DNA of 64,000 nt from Deinococcus ficus. GTDB taxonomy: Bacteria > Deinococcota > Deinococci > Deinococcales > Deinococcaceae. How positions within the stretch are numbered: the stretch's first letter is position 1; every line of letters begins with the position of its first letter. The stretch lies in assembly GCF_003444775.1 (NCBI RefSeq), contig NZ_CP021084.1:1-64000 (forward strand), in the 5' to 3' direction. Positions 8,716 through 17,404 of the stretch are shown here, in pieces. The notes under the pieces are model-generated. The model ran no database searches. It saw nothing but the letters and a program-made list of their open reading frames with translations, and had not been told where the DNA came from. The translations under genes and the position numbers were made by a program.

Positions 8716-10014
8716 ATGGCGAAAACTCCGAACTGGACGATGATCTGCGGCCTCCTGCTGGCAGCCACCCTGTCGAGCAGCACCCTGGCCGCAGCGCCAG
8801 TCATGGGTCCGCCAGCAGCGGACACGCCCGCCACGTACGCGGTGCAGCCCGGTGACACCCTGAGCAGCATCTCCAGGCGCACCGGCGTGCCCGTCCAGGT
8901 ACTCCAGCGCCTCAACGGCCTCACCGGACCCGACCTCCGCCCGGGACAACTCCTGCAGCTCGGCGTGGCCACACCGGTCCCGCTTGCGGCCGCGCCGGCC
9001 CCGGCCACCACCTGCGGGCCAGCGGTCAGCGCCCCCCGCCCCCCGGTCCCGCTGCCTGCCTTCGTCACCGGGAAGGTCAGCTTCTACGCCGCCGTCTACG
9101 ACCCGAAAACGGCGGCGCCCGTGCGCGCCTACGCCATTGGACCGGCCAACCAGGTCATGCCGCTGGCGAGCGCCTACAAGACCGCCGTGCTTTGGGCGAC
9201 CCTGCGGGACGTGGACGCCGGCCGACTGACCCTCAACACGCGCCTGGAGACCACCGAGGCGAACCGGTCCATCGAGTTCTACAGCCGCGGCAGCAACACC
9301 GTCTCGCACCTCCTTCAGGCCGCGATCGGCAAGAGCGAGAACACCGCCTCTGACATCCTTCACCGCAAGGTCGGCACGGAGCGCGTCGCGGCCCTGGTGG
9401 CCGAGCGCAGCCCCTGCACGCAGGTCATGCTCACCAACAAAGCGCAGTGGGGCGCGCAGGCCGGGCTGTTCCCGGAACTGATTCCGCCCACGAACCATGA
9501 CGTGATGCTCCGCGCGGCGCAGCAGTACCAGGCGCTCGGCCTCAAAGAGCGGATTGCCTTTGCCAGCCGCCTCAACGCCCGCAGTCTCCAGGTCACCGGC
9601 CCCGCAGTGGAGCGCGACCTCGACGTGTACTTCAAGGGCCCCAACTACGACCTCGCGCTCGACACGGCCCTCCAGAACATCAGCACCGCCCGGAGTTACG
9701 CGGACTTCCTGGCGTACCTCCACCTCAAGGGCGGCCTCACCCCGCAGAGTGACAAGGTCATGCGCGCGATGCTCAGCCAGGGCTGCTGCCGCCCCAAGAC
9801 CGCGCCGTTCCCGTACAGCTACTGGGGCGCGAAGGCCGGCAGCGGCTGGCGGCTGCTGACTCTGACGGGCGCGGTGCAGCTGCCCAACGGGCGCCTGATG
9901 ACCTACGCGTACCTCAACCACGAAAGCAAGACCCTCGACGCTGAGCTGATGGAAGCGCAGATCCGTCCGCTGATGGTGTGGCTGGGCAGCGTCCTCGGGC
10001 CGCTGGGACGGTGA
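8716..10014 (+). CDS. Secreted LysM serine hydrolase of the beta-lactamase/PBP fold, 432 aa
   Basis: Signal peptide in residues 1-27, then a LysM peptidoglycan-binding domain (about 38-83, [17 protein letters not shown]), a Pro/Ala linker, and a serine beta-lactamase-like domain. The active-site motif SxxK is S152-A-Y-K155, followed by S207-E-N209 in the SxN position and a KAG triad near residue 380 in the KTG position. It may therefore cleave or modify cell-wall peptides (carboxypeptidase-like) or hydrolyse beta-lactams; the LysM favours a wall role. I chose the ATG at 8716 because the TATGCT box lies just ahead and it gives the signal peptide; the frame is open far upstream. The next gene starts four bases after the stop. 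Confidence 0.85.
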   Translation: MAKTPNWTMICGLLLAATLSSSTLAAAPVMGPPAADTPATYAVQPGDTLSSISRRTGVPVQVLQRLNGLTGPDLRPGQLLQLGVATPVPLAAAPAPATTCGPAVSAPRPPVPLPAFVTGKVSFYAAVYDPKTAAPVRAYAIGPANQVMPLASAYKTAVLWATLRDVDAGRLTLNTRLETTEANRSIEFYSRGSNTVSHLLQAAIGKSENTASDILHRKVGTERVAALVAERSPCTQVMLTNKAQWGAQAGLFPELIPPTNHDVMLRAAQQYQALGLKERIAFASRLNARSLQVTGPAVERDLDVYFKGPNYDLALDTALQNISTARSYADFLAYLHLKGGLTPQSDKVMRAMLSQGCCRPKTAPFPYSYWGAKAGSGWRLLTLTGAVQLPNGRLMTYAYLNHESKTLDAELMEAQIRPLMVWLGSVLGPLGR

Positions 10015-10017
10015 GCC

Positions 10018-12927
10018 GTGCGTCATAAGGCCCTCACCCGCACCCGGCTGCTGCCGGAACTGCACCAGTTTCCCGGGCACATCCTCCTGTGCGCGCCCAG
10101 CGGCTGGGGCAAAAGCACCCTCATGCGGCAGTACGCGCAGGAGCACGGCGCCGACGTCGTGGTCGCCCGCAGCGGTGACGCCCTCGACACCCTGCTGGCC
10201 CGGCGGGCGCACACCGGGCACAGCGCGACCGTCCTGATCGACGACGCCTGGCTGCTCCCCGCCCCCGTGGTTTCCAGCCTGCTCGGCCTCGACCCGCACG
10301 ACACCCGCGTCGTGCTCGCCGTGCGGCACCTGCACTACCCCCGCGTGCACCTCCTGCAAAGCCGCGGGCGCCTGCTGGTGCTCGACGCTGCCGACCTCGC
10401 CTTTACCGTCAAGGAGCTGTACGACCTGCACCAGCGCGACGATGTCGGCGACCTGTACACCGAAACCCAGGGCTGGCCGCATCTCAGTGCGCAGTTCCAC
10501 CAGCCGATGTTCCGGCCTGAGGCCTACCTCACCGACCTGATGGAAGATCTCGACCCGGCGATTCGCGCCCGGCTGGAGAGCGTCCCGATGCTCGAGATGT
10601 GGGACGCGTACTTCGCCCACCTCCAGCAGCAGGGAGACCAGGCCTTCACCGCGGTGATGAACAGCGGCCTGCCCATCGTTCCTGCCGGTGAGTCACTCGC
10701 CCTTCACCCCTACTTCTGGGCCTTCCTGCTGAACCGCACCGTCCCGCAGGCCAGCACCCCCGAAGCGGGCGCGCAGGCCCTGCAGGAGTACGTCAAGGGC
10801 GTGGACGCCGGCCAGGCAGTCGCGGCGGTGGCGGCCTTTTTCGACCAGCACGGCGACGAGGCGGAAGTCTCCCGCGAGTGCGTCCACGCCCTGGTGACTG
10901 CCCTGCAGCACATCGGCCTGCGCCGGCTGACCCCCGCCCTGCGGGACAAGCTCGCCCACCTGCTGGTGGTCACCGGCCAGACCGACGACGCGCGCGAAGT
11001 CCTGATGTACCAGCGCGACCAGGGCAGCGCCAGCAGCCTCACGTACACCATGCTCGCGCGGCTGGCGAACTTCCGGAACGACTTCGTGACCTTCCGGACG
11101 ATGGTGCCTCTGATCCACAAGGCCGCCACGTCCGATTACGAGACCGCGCTGGCGTACAACTGCGAAGCCCTGCTGCACCTGCGGCTGGACAGTTACGAAG
11201 AAGGCCTGCGCGCCGCGGAACGCGCCTACGAGTACGCCGTGCTCTGCGGCGACCTGGAAGTGCATGTGATCGCCGTGGCGCGCGTGGCCTACTACCACCA
11301 GATGGCCGGGCACCTCGACGAGGCCCTCACCTGGTCGGGCGAGGCGATCAAGCTGATGAGCAGCGACGTGGCCGCCGGGAAGTTCCGGCGCTCGCTGACG
11401 CCCATCTACAACATCATGGGCGACATGCTCAAAGACTCCGGGCGCCACGAGGAGGCCCTGGTGTTCATCCGCGAGGGTCTGGCCATCTTCCAGAACGGAG
11501 CCGCGCCGGAAAGCGAGCTGATCAAGCTCTCCGTGATGCAGCAGCCGGTCGACTCCCCCGTGGGCTACCTCTACAACCAGCGCGGCCTGGTGTACACCGA
11601 GCTGGGACGGTTCGAAGACGCCATCGAGGCGTTCAAGGCCTCCATCGACGAGCTGGAACGCGTGGGCAACAAGGCCGCCATCCTGCTGCCGCTGGGCTAC
11701 ATCTGCTACCCGCTCTACCGCCTGGGCCAGACCGAGCGCATCTCCTACTACCTGGACTACCTGCGGATGATCATCGGCCAGTCCGACTCGGTGCGCGGTG
11801 ACCATGGAGAGCACCGGTCGTACCTGCCTCTCGCCGAAGGCCTGCATGCCCTGAGCGCCGGCAACCGCGCCGCCGCGAAAGAGCACTTCGCGCGCATCCG
11901 GTGGGAAGGCGCGCTGACCTACGACAGCACGCTTCTCGCCTACCTCTACACCTGCAAACTCGCCCTTGAAGAGGGCAAGCTCGATACCAGTCACGCCGTC
12001 ACCCTGGCGGAGCTGCTCGACGCGCGCGGGTCACCCAACGACATCACTGCCGTCATGTTCGCTGACGAGTTCAAGGACGTGTACGCCGCCATCGTCAAGA
12101 TGGGCACGGCCGACTCGGGACGCTTCCAGCGCATGCTCAGCACCGCGCGGCAGGCCGTGCCCTCCGACGCCCGGCACACCATTCAGGTGACCACCCTCGG
12201 GCAGCTGGGCCTGGCCATCAACGGGCAGCCGGTGACGCTGAAAAACAACTACCCGGTGTACGTCCTGGCCTACCTCGCCCTGCAGGACAAGCCCGTCACC
12301 GCTGAGGAGCTCGGGGAGGCGGTCTGGACGGGCAAGGCCAATGCGCGAAACACCGCCACGACGGCGATTTCCATGGCCCGCAAGGTGCTCCGGGACGTGG
12401 ATCAGGAACTCAAGGACGTGATTGCCGACGCCAGCAGCGTGACGCAGGGCCGCACCTACACCCTGGCCAGGCGCGGCGCGTGGACCGTTCAGGTGGACGC
12501 CGAGGCCTACCTCAGCCCTGCGTTCTCGCCGGAGAACCCCGACACGGCCGGGCTGTGGGCGATGCTCGAGCAGTTCAGCCTGTTCCTGCCCAGAACCTCG
12601 GGCAGCGAGTTCGCGGAGGAGATCAACAGCCAGCTGGTGACGAAGCTGCACGCCGTGGCCGGGCACCTCGCCACGTATTACGCCGCGCAGGGCCAGGCGC
12701 GCCGTGCCGCTCACGCCCTGCTGCTCGCCCTGCGAACCGATTTCGACCCGGCCGCCGTCGACCAGCTTGCCCAGGTCGCGCCGTCCCTCTCCGAGCGGGA
12801 CCGGGGCGCCGTCGACGCCTACCTCGCGCTGGCAGTCGATGACGACGCGATGTGGGACTACCTGCTGAGGGAAGCCCATTACGCCCTGACCCGGCTGTTC
12901 GGTGAGGAGAAGACGCTGGCCGTCTAG
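10018..12927 (+). CDS. STAND ATPase regulator with TPRs and an AfsR/BTAD-like C-terminus, 969 aa
   Basis: A large signal-sensing regulator. The N-terminus has a P-loop (APSGWGKSTL, residues 26-35) and a Walker B-like TVLIDDAWLL, as in MalT/AfsR-type STAND ATPases. The middle (about 330-690) is made of TPR-like helical pairs. Near residue 720 begins a winged-helix-type domain (VTTLGQLGLAINGQPVTL) followed by BTAD-like helices, the arrangement seen in SARP/AfsR activators; here it is C-terminal, not N-terminal. GTG start, three bases after the LysM hydrolase stop, so the two are likely co-transcribed. A paralogue with the same order lies at 27486. Confidence 0.85.
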   Translation: MRHKALTRTRLLPELHQFPGHILLCAPSGWGKSTLMRQYAQEHGADVVVARSGDALDTLLARRAHTGHSATVLIDDAWLLPAPVVSSLLGLDPHDTRVVLAVRHLHYPRVHLLQSRGRLLVLDAADLAFTVKELYDLHQRDDVGDLYTETQGWPHLSAQFHQPMFRPEAYLTDLMEDLDPAIRARLESVPMLEMWDAYFAHLQQQGDQAFTAVMNSGLPIVPAGESLALHPYFWAFLLNRTVPQASTPEAGAQALQEYVKGVDAGQAVAAVAAFFDQHGDEAEVSRECVHALVTALQHIGLRRLTPALRDKLAHLLVVTGQTDDAREVLMYQRDQGSASSLTYTMLARLANFRNDFVTFRTMVPLIHKAATSDYETALAYNCEALLHLRLDSYEEGLRAAERAYEYAVLCGDLEVHVIAVARVAYYHQMAGHLDEALTWSGEAIKLMSSDVAAGKFRRSLTPIYNIMGDMLKDSGRHEEALVFIREGLAIFQNGAAPESELIKLSVMQQPVDSPVGYLYNQRGLVYTELGRFEDAIEAFKASIDELERVGNKAAILLPLGYICYPLYRLGQTERISYYLDYLRMIIGQSDSVRGDHGEHRSYLPLAEGLHALSAGNRAAAKEHFARIRWEGALTYDSTLLAYLYTCKLALEEGKLDTSHAVTLAELLDARGSPNDITAVMFADEFKDVYAAIVKMGTADSGRFQRMLSTARQAVPSDARHTIQVTTLGQLGLAINGQPVTLKNNYPVYVLAYLALQDKPVTAEELGEAVWTGKANARNTATTAISMARKVLRDVDQELKDVIADASSVTQGRTYTLARRGAWTVQVDAEAYLSPAFSPENPDTAGLWAMLEQFSLFLPRTSGSEFAEEINSQLVTKLHAVAGHLATYYAAQGQARRAAHALLLALRTDFDPAAVDQLAQVAPSLSERDRGAVDAYLALAVDDDAMWDYLLREAHYALTRLFGEEKTLAV

Positions 12928-13238
12928 GCCTGCGGGGGGAGGTCAAAGTCCGCGCTGGGACGGACATTATGTTCAGATTAAGCGCCCCTTGATACCTTCA
13001 TGTCGGAAGACGTGAGACCTCCCCCACCTCCATGCTCCCGCTTTCCGTCTGCACCTGAATTACCCTCCCCCCCGAAATCAACAGCGCGGCCCGCCCGAGG
13101 GTCTGACTGACCACCCCCCAACGGTCACCAGACTCCACCGGCCCGGAAGACCGTTGTCCCGCAGCCTCTCCCCAAGGCCGCATGGCAAGGGCGCCTCGCG
13201 CCGCCCACCCTGCTCCGCCCACGCCCGGGCGTCAGGTA

Positions 13239-13291
13239 CGAAAGCAGGGCGCCGTGGAGTCCTCCCCAAGAGGCACGGCGCCCTGCTTTCG
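13239..13291. repeat. Long perfect hairpin beside RNA copy B
   Basis: An 18-bp perfect stem (13239-13256 with 13274-13291) and a 17-base loop. It touches RNA candidate B and, read on the minus strand, would form its 3' helix. There is no T-run. Confidence 0.5.
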
Positions 13292-13298
13292 ATCAGCA

Positions 13299-13370
13299 GC
13301 GAACCTCCCCAGGTTCTTCTGCTTGGGTGCACCTGAGCTTACCCGGCTCGTACACCGGCCTCATTGTGCC
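13299..13370 (-). ncRNA. Candidate structured RNA, copy B
   Basis: The second copy of the block at 8293-8363. Read on the minus strand it forms GGTGTAC-GAGC paired with GCTC-AG-GTGCACC and the hairpin GAACCT-GGGG-AGGTTC. Compared with copy A, the inner pairs of helix 1 differ yet still pair, and A-U pairs in helix 2 become G-U in A. No minus-strand gene lies downstream for more than 3 kb, so here it would be a free-standing RNA rather than a leader. Confidence 0.45.
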
Positions 13371-13397
13371 CTAAAAACCGATTCTCGTACACGCCAT

Positions 13398-13430
13398 TGC
13401 CCCCACCACGCCCCCCGCGTGGTGGGGGCA
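13398..13430. terminator. Hairpin, 13-bp stem
   Basis: A perfect stem, 13398-13410 with 13418-13430, in the intergenic region. No T-run on either side, so terminator is only the likeliest role. Confidence 0.4.
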
Positions 13431-13444
13431 CGAATGAACAACGG

Positions 13445-13468
13445 TTCACCCTGGGCGCGCCCAGGGTG
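13445..13468 (+). promoter_or_regulatory. TTCACC hairpin
   Basis: TTC followed by a 9-bp stem (CACCCTGGG with CCCAGGGTG, loop CGCG), 80 bases before the GTG at 13549. Confidence 0.5.
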
Positions 13469-13548
13469 CCGCCTGCTGCCCGAGATCCGTCCAGGCGACC
13501 GGGGTCCGCCCCCCGTCCAGCGCTGCACAGGCGCAAGGAAGGCCCGCT

Positions 13549-14469
13549 GTGAACCACACGTTCCCCACCCATGACGTCAGGCTCCACCTCGACAGCCTGC
13601 CACCCGCACCCACCCGCGCCCCTGAAGACCAGCCCATCTGGGCCGCGCACTTCGACCGAACGCTGCACGCGCTGGCCGCCCGCACCGCTGGCCTGGTGGC
13701 CGCGGTCGCCCGGCAGGTCATGGAAGCCCACCCCGCCGCCGTCCTGGTGTCCCTGGCGCGCGGAGGCACGCCGGCCGGCATCCTCCTGCGGCGCGAAGCG
13801 GCCCGCCACGGCCTGACCTGGCCCCACCACAGCCTCAGCATCACCCGCCGTGACGGCCTGGACCTGCAGGCCTACCGTGAGGTGCTCGACGAGCATCCTG
13901 GGCGGGACGTCGTCTTTGTCGACGGCTGGACGGGGCTGGGCGGCGTCACGCGCGCGCTCGAAGCCAGTGTCAAAGGCGCGCGGCTTGCGGTCCTGAGCGA
14001 CCCGGCCGGGTGCAGCACGTACGCCGGCACCTACCAGGACGTCCTGATTCCCCACGCCCTGCTCGGCGCGGCCGGGTGCGGGCTGCTCTCCCACCCGGTC
14101 GCGCAGCGCCGAGGCCGGCACGCGGCCGCGTTCAAACCGCAGCTCAGCGGGGACGACCGAACCGGGGCGTACCTCCGCGCCGTCAGCCTCGCCGACCCCC
14201 TTCCGCCCGAACGCGGCCGCCGCCCCAGCGCCGCTGCGGACTACGCCCTGCTCATCGCCGGACTGTACGGGGTCAGTGATCCCGCGCGGCTGCGCGCCGG
14301 CGTCGGCGAGGCGTCACGGGCCCTGCTGCGGCGTGACCCGCAGGAGCTGCTGCTGCGCCAGTCAGGCACACCGGACACCCGGCACCTGGAAGACGAAGCT
14401 CGGCGGCGCAGCCTTCCGGTGTACGTCCACGCCGACCTGCCCTACCTCGCCTGCGCCCTGACGGCGTGA
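13549..14469 (+). CDS. StiP/phosphoribosyltransferase-like protein (PF11202-type), 306 aa
   Basis: Residues 65-150 carry the signature I associate with the StiP/PRTase family of tellurium-resistance-type loci: VSLARGGTPAGILLRR, then HSLSITRRDGLDLQAYREV, then VVFVDGWTGLGG, the last resembling a phosphoribosyltransferase PRPP loop. Family members usually sit with TerD/TerB proteins; none is present here. The GTG start follows GCAAGGAAGG at a suitable distance. It opens a tight four-gene cluster with a GHKL ATPase, an HD-like protein and a ParB-like protein. The enzymatic activity of the family is not established as far as I know. Confidence 0.7.
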   Translation: MNHTFPTHDVRLHLDSLPPAPTRAPEDQPIWAAHFDRTLHALAARTAGLVAAVARQVMEAHPAAVLVSLARGGTPAGILLRREAARHGLTWPHHSLSITRRDGLDLQAYREVLDEHPGRDVVFVDGWTGLGGVTRALEASVKGARLAVLSDPAGCSTYAGTYQDVLIPHALLGAAGCGLLSHPVAQRRGRHAAAFKPQLSGDDRTGAYLRAVSLADPLPPERGRRPSAAADYALLIAGLYGVSDPARLRAGVGEASRALLRRDPQELLLRQSGTPDTRHLEDEARRRSLPVYVHADLPYLACALTA

Positions 14470-14489
14470 GCCAGGCGGCGCAACGTCCG

Positions 14490-14505
14490 TTCACCCCTGC
14501 GGGGT
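14490..14505 (+). promoter_or_regulatory. TTCACC hairpin
   Basis: TTC then ACCCC-TGC-GGGGT, between the StiP-like gene and the GHKL gene, 38 bases before the ATG at 14544. Confidence 0.45.
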
Positions 14506-14543
14506 GCCGCGCGTCCCGCATCACCCACTCACAAAGGAGACCC

Positions 14544-16280
14544 ATGACTGCACTTCATCCGATGTCCGTCACGCCCCGCCTCAGCAGCGGCCTGCTGCGC
14601 CAGCTCCCCACCAGGTTCTTCGGGGGGCTGCCCGCGACCATCCAGGAACTGCTGCAAAACGCCCTGCGCGCTGGAGCGACCACCGTCGAGTTCACGCTTG
14701 AGCGCCACGTCCTGCGCGTGCGGGATGACGGCCGCGGCCTGCACGACCCGCAACTGCTGATGACCGCCGGCGAAAGCGGCTGGGACGAGAACGTCATCAA
14801 TCCCGCCGGGCTCGGCGCCCTGTCGGTCCTCAACCCGGACTTCGCCAGCCACGTCCGCTACACCTCGGGCAGCTGGGCCGTGGAGCTGACCCCGGAGGAC
14901 TTCGCGTCCGGACGCCCGTTGCCGGTACAGACGGCCGCGTTCACGCCCGGCTTTGAGGTGGCCGTGACCCTCAAGCAGGTCCATGACCTGAAAGCCATGA
15001 TCGCGCAGCGCCGAGGGTACGCGCCCATCACCGTCCGCTTCCAGGGCGAGGAGATACCGGCCAGGGTGCCGCACGGCCGCGTCATCGACACGCCGGTCGG
15101 GCCGCTCTGGTTCGCCCGCGACGCCAGCTTCCACGACCACCCCACCGGGATCTGGGAGTCCTTTCCCACCGGCGCCAGTCAGGTGTACGCGAGGGCCGCG
15201 GCACTGGACCCGGTCGTCCGGGCGTTCGTGGGCAAACACCACCTGTGCTGGCAGATCGACCCGGCCTGCGGTGTGCGCCCCATCCTCCCGGACCGCACGC
15301 AGCTGATCGAAGACCAGGCGCTCGACCGCGCCGCGCAGGTGCTGAGTGACAGCATCCTCGCGCTGGTCACCGGGACGTACAGTGCCGAACTGGACCTCGG
15401 CGCCCTGCAACTCGACGACAAAGCGGTCGACCGCGTGAAAGAGACGTTCACGCCGGGCGTGCTGGAGGCGTTCCTGCACAGCCGCGGGTTCACACGCAGC
15501 GTCCTGAGCGCCCCGGCAGACGCCTCCGTCAGCCTGTACTGCGACACCGACGACAACACCGCCTGGGGCTGGCGTGACACGTGGATTCAGGTCAGCCAGC
15601 CGGCCCTGTACGCGGCCCGTGACCCCGAGCAGGCGGCCCTGCACCACCTGCGGACGCTCGGCGTTCAGCCGGCCCTGGGCTGCGCGGACGAGCGGGCTCC
15701 AGTCCCTGAAGTGACCGCCTCGGCCGCCCAGGTGTTCTTCACCCTGAACGACCACTGGTGCGGGATGATCGCCGCCGCCGCGGTGTGCGAGAACCTCACC
15801 CTGCAGGGCCAGCCCGTGCCGTTCCTGATGACCGGCACCGTGGTGGAAGGCTTCGCCGGCACCGCCCTGGTGCTGCGCGGCACGCCTGAAGAGGCGGAGC
15901 GGTACCTCCGCCAGCACCTCACGACCCTCGGTGGGCTGATGGTGATGGAACTCAGTCACCACAACCCCAACCCCGACGACATCGGCGTGGGTGAAGGGGA
16001 CCTCAGCGCGGCGGACGTGGGCGCGATGCTCCTCGACGCCTTCATCGGGCACTTCTTCCCGGACCGGGCCGAGGCCCAGAAGCACGTCATCGCGCTCCAG
16101 GAGGAACGCGCCCGGCTGTACGCGGCCGCCCAGGCGATGACGCCCGTCGTCGCCCGCTACCCCGACGCCACCTACGCCGCGTGCCTCAAGGAGCTGCGGG
16201 CGCAGATCAGCACGCATGACGCGAAGATCGCGGCGCTGACGGCCGAGCACCGCCTGGACTGGCGCCCCTGCGAACCCTGA
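14544..16280 (+). CDS. Orphan GHKL-type ATPase, 578 aa
   Basis: The N-terminal 200 residues form a GHKL (Hsp90/MutL/histidine-kinase) ATP-binding fold. The N-box is QELLQNALRAGAT, with catalytic Glu near 35 and Mg-binding Asn near 39; the G1 box is VRDDGRGL (59-66); NPAGLGALSVL (about 87-97) is the G2-like lid motif. The C-terminal 350 residues show no known kinase, topoisomerase or Hsp90 domain, so it resembles the stand-alone GHKL ATPases found in defence loci. AAAGGAGACCC before the ATG at 14544 fixes the start; the frame opens earlier at 14466. Role unknown. Confidence 0.8.
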   Translation: MTALHPMSVTPRLSSGLLRQLPTRFFGGLPATIQELLQNALRAGATTVEFTLERHVLRVRDDGRGLHDPQLLMTAGESGWDENVINPAGLGALSVLNPDFASHVRYTSGSWAVELTPEDFASGRPLPVQTAAFTPGFEVAVTLKQVHDLKAMIAQRRGYAPITVRFQGEEIPARVPHGRVIDTPVGPLWFARDASFHDHPTGIWESFPTGASQVYARAAALDPVVRAFVGKHHLCWQIDPACGVRPILPDRTQLIEDQALDRAAQVLSDSILALVTGTYSAELDLGALQLDDKAVDRVKETFTPGVLEAFLHSRGFTRSVLSAPADASVSLYCDTDDNTAWGWRDTWIQVSQPALYAARDPEQAALHHLRTLGVQPALGCADERAPVPEVTASAAQVFFTLNDHWCGMIAAAAVCENLTLQGQPVPFLMTGTVVEGFAGTALVLRGTPEEAERYLRQHLTTLGGLMVMELSHHNPNPDDIGVGEGDLSAADVGAMLLDAFIGHFFPDRAEAQKHVIALQEERARLYAAAQAMTPVVARYPDATYAACLKELRAQISTHDAKIAALTAEHRLDWRPCEP

Positions 16281-16328
16281 CCCTCCCTGCCGGGCCCACC
16301 GGACCGGATCAAGCTCGCCCTCAGCACC

Positions 16329-16346
16329 TTCACCCCCCTGGGGTGA
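16329..16346 (+). promoter_or_regulatory. TTCACC hairpin
   Basis: TTCACCCC-CCT-GGGGTGA, ending 9 bases before the ATG at 16356. Confidence 0.45.
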
Positions 16347-16355
16347 GGCCAGGGC

Positions 16356-16913
16356 ATGAAGAGCAGACCCCCACCCGGCACCCTCACGCTCCTGTTCGGC
16401 GCCCATCAGTTCCTGCTGCACCCCCTGTGGGTCGCCGCGGCATGGACCCGGCTGTACGGCTTCCCGCTCGACCCGCGCCTGTGGGTGGCGTTCACCGTCC
16501 ACGACTGGGGCTACTGGGGCAAACCCAACCTCGACGGCCCGGAAGGCGAAACGCACGTGGAGCTCGGCGCGCGCATCATGGCCCGGCTGTTCGGGCGGGA
16601 CTGGGGGGAGTTCACGCTCTACCACTCCCGGTACTACGCCGCCCGGAACGGCCGGGCCATCTCCAGGCTGTGCGTGGCCGACAAGTACGCGGCGGTGATC
16701 ACCCCGTCCTGGCTGTACCTTCCCTGCGTCCGGTTCACCGGCGAGGTGAACGAGTACCTCCATGAAGCCCGCAGCGGCAAGTACGCGGCGCTCTCCCTGC
16801 TCGACGGCGCTCACCACGGCGATGAACTGCGCGTCTGGCACCGCAGCATGGTCCGCGTGCTGCGCCGCTGGGTGGCCGCACACCGCCACACGGCCGAGCG
16901 GTACGGGTCGTGA
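16356..16913 (+). CDS. HD-like hypothetical protein, 185 aa
   Basis: The segment VHDWGYWGKPNLDGPEGETHVELGARIM (in two parts: HDWGYWG near residue 49 and ETHVELGARIM near 66) has the His-Asp, then His spacing of metal-binding HD-superfamily helices, and further His residues follow at YHSRYYA and LLDGAHH. A compact HD-type hydrolase is therefore possible; the full HD motif set is not evident. No signal peptide. The stop overlaps the GTG of the next gene (GTGA), so the two are coupled. There is no Shine-Dalgarno site; a TTCACC hairpin precedes it. Confidence 0.65.
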   Translation: MKSRPPPGTLTLLFGAHQFLLHPLWVAAAWTRLYGFPLDPRLWVAFTVHDWGYWGKPNLDGPEGETHVELGARIMARLFGRDWGEFTLYHSRYYAARNGRAISRLCVADKYAAVITPSWLYLPCVRFTGEVNEYLHEARSGKYAALSLLDGAHHGDELRVWHRSMVRVLRRWVAAHRHTAERYGS

Positions 16914-17284
16914 ACGCCGCCGAGCCTGACTCCGGCCCGCCGCGCGGTGAGGTGTTCTGCGCCCTGGCTGCCAGTTGGGACGTCGACCGACTCAACGCGC
17001 ACATGGACGCGGCGATCACCGACGGTCACGCCGAACTCCGCCGCATTCACCCGGAGGACGTCGCGCGGGCCAGCATCGCCTGGGTCGACGACACCACCCT
17101 CGACTCGCTGCCCAACCCGGACCGGCCTGTGATTCTCGCGGAGATCTGCGACGCGCACGGCGTGAAGGTCGGCACCCTGCTCCTTGACGGCAACCACCGC
17201 CTCGCGCGTGCCCGGCAGCGCGGCCTCAGTCAGCTGGAGGTGTTCGTCCTGCGCGCCCCTCTGGAGCGGCAGTTCCGCCTCTGA
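16910..17284 (+). CDS. ParB/sulfiredoxin-like small protein, 124 aa
   Basis: Residues 85-110 contain VGTLLLDGNHRLARARQRGL, which resembles the D-G-N-H-R-x-x-A motif of the ParB N-terminal/sulfiredoxin nuclease-like fold. The rest is short, consistent with a single-domain member. Stand-alone proteins of this fold occur in DNA-modification and defence loci and can be nucleotide-binding. The GTG start overlaps the stop of the HD-like gene, giving a four-gene cluster from 13549. Function unproven. Confidence 0.65.
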   Translation: MNAAEPDSGPPRGEVFCALAASWDVDRLNAHMDAAITDGHAELRRIHPEDVARASIAWVDDTTLDSLPNPDRPVILAEICDAHGVKVGTLLLDGNHRLARARQRGLSQLEVFVLRAPLERQFRL

Positions 17285-17294
17285 CTCCGAAAAC

Positions 17295-17315
17295 CACCCA
17301 CCTGCCGTCTACGGT
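17295..17315 (+). promoter_or_regulatory. CACCCA-type promoter
   Basis: CACCCA (17295-17300) is 15 bases before TACGGT (17310-17315). It would start transcription ~80 bases before the secreted-protein ATG at 17405; an in-frame ATG at 17324 also lies at leaderless distance. Confidence 0.55.
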
Positions 17316-17404
17316 GAAACGGCATGCCTGAACGGCCGCGCCGGCCGGTTCAGGCGCACCGCACGTCATTCGCCCCTCCTCCACTCCCCTCCCCGAGGTC
17401 CTGC

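Larger units (their letters stand above)
12928..13548. other. Intergenic region, 621 bp
   Basis: No convincing gene. It contains an AT-richer stretch at 12960-13000, a long perfect hairpin (13239-13291), the structured RNA candidate copy B (13299-13370), a 13-bp hairpin (13398-13430), and a TTCACC hairpin (13445-13468). The rest shows nothing I can support. Confidence 0.5.

Noticed and set aside
17324..17404. Start of the beta-propeller-like gene at 17324
   Set aside because: It would put 27 polar residues before a perfect signal peptide. The ATG is at leaderless distance from a -10 box, but the export signal decides for 17405.
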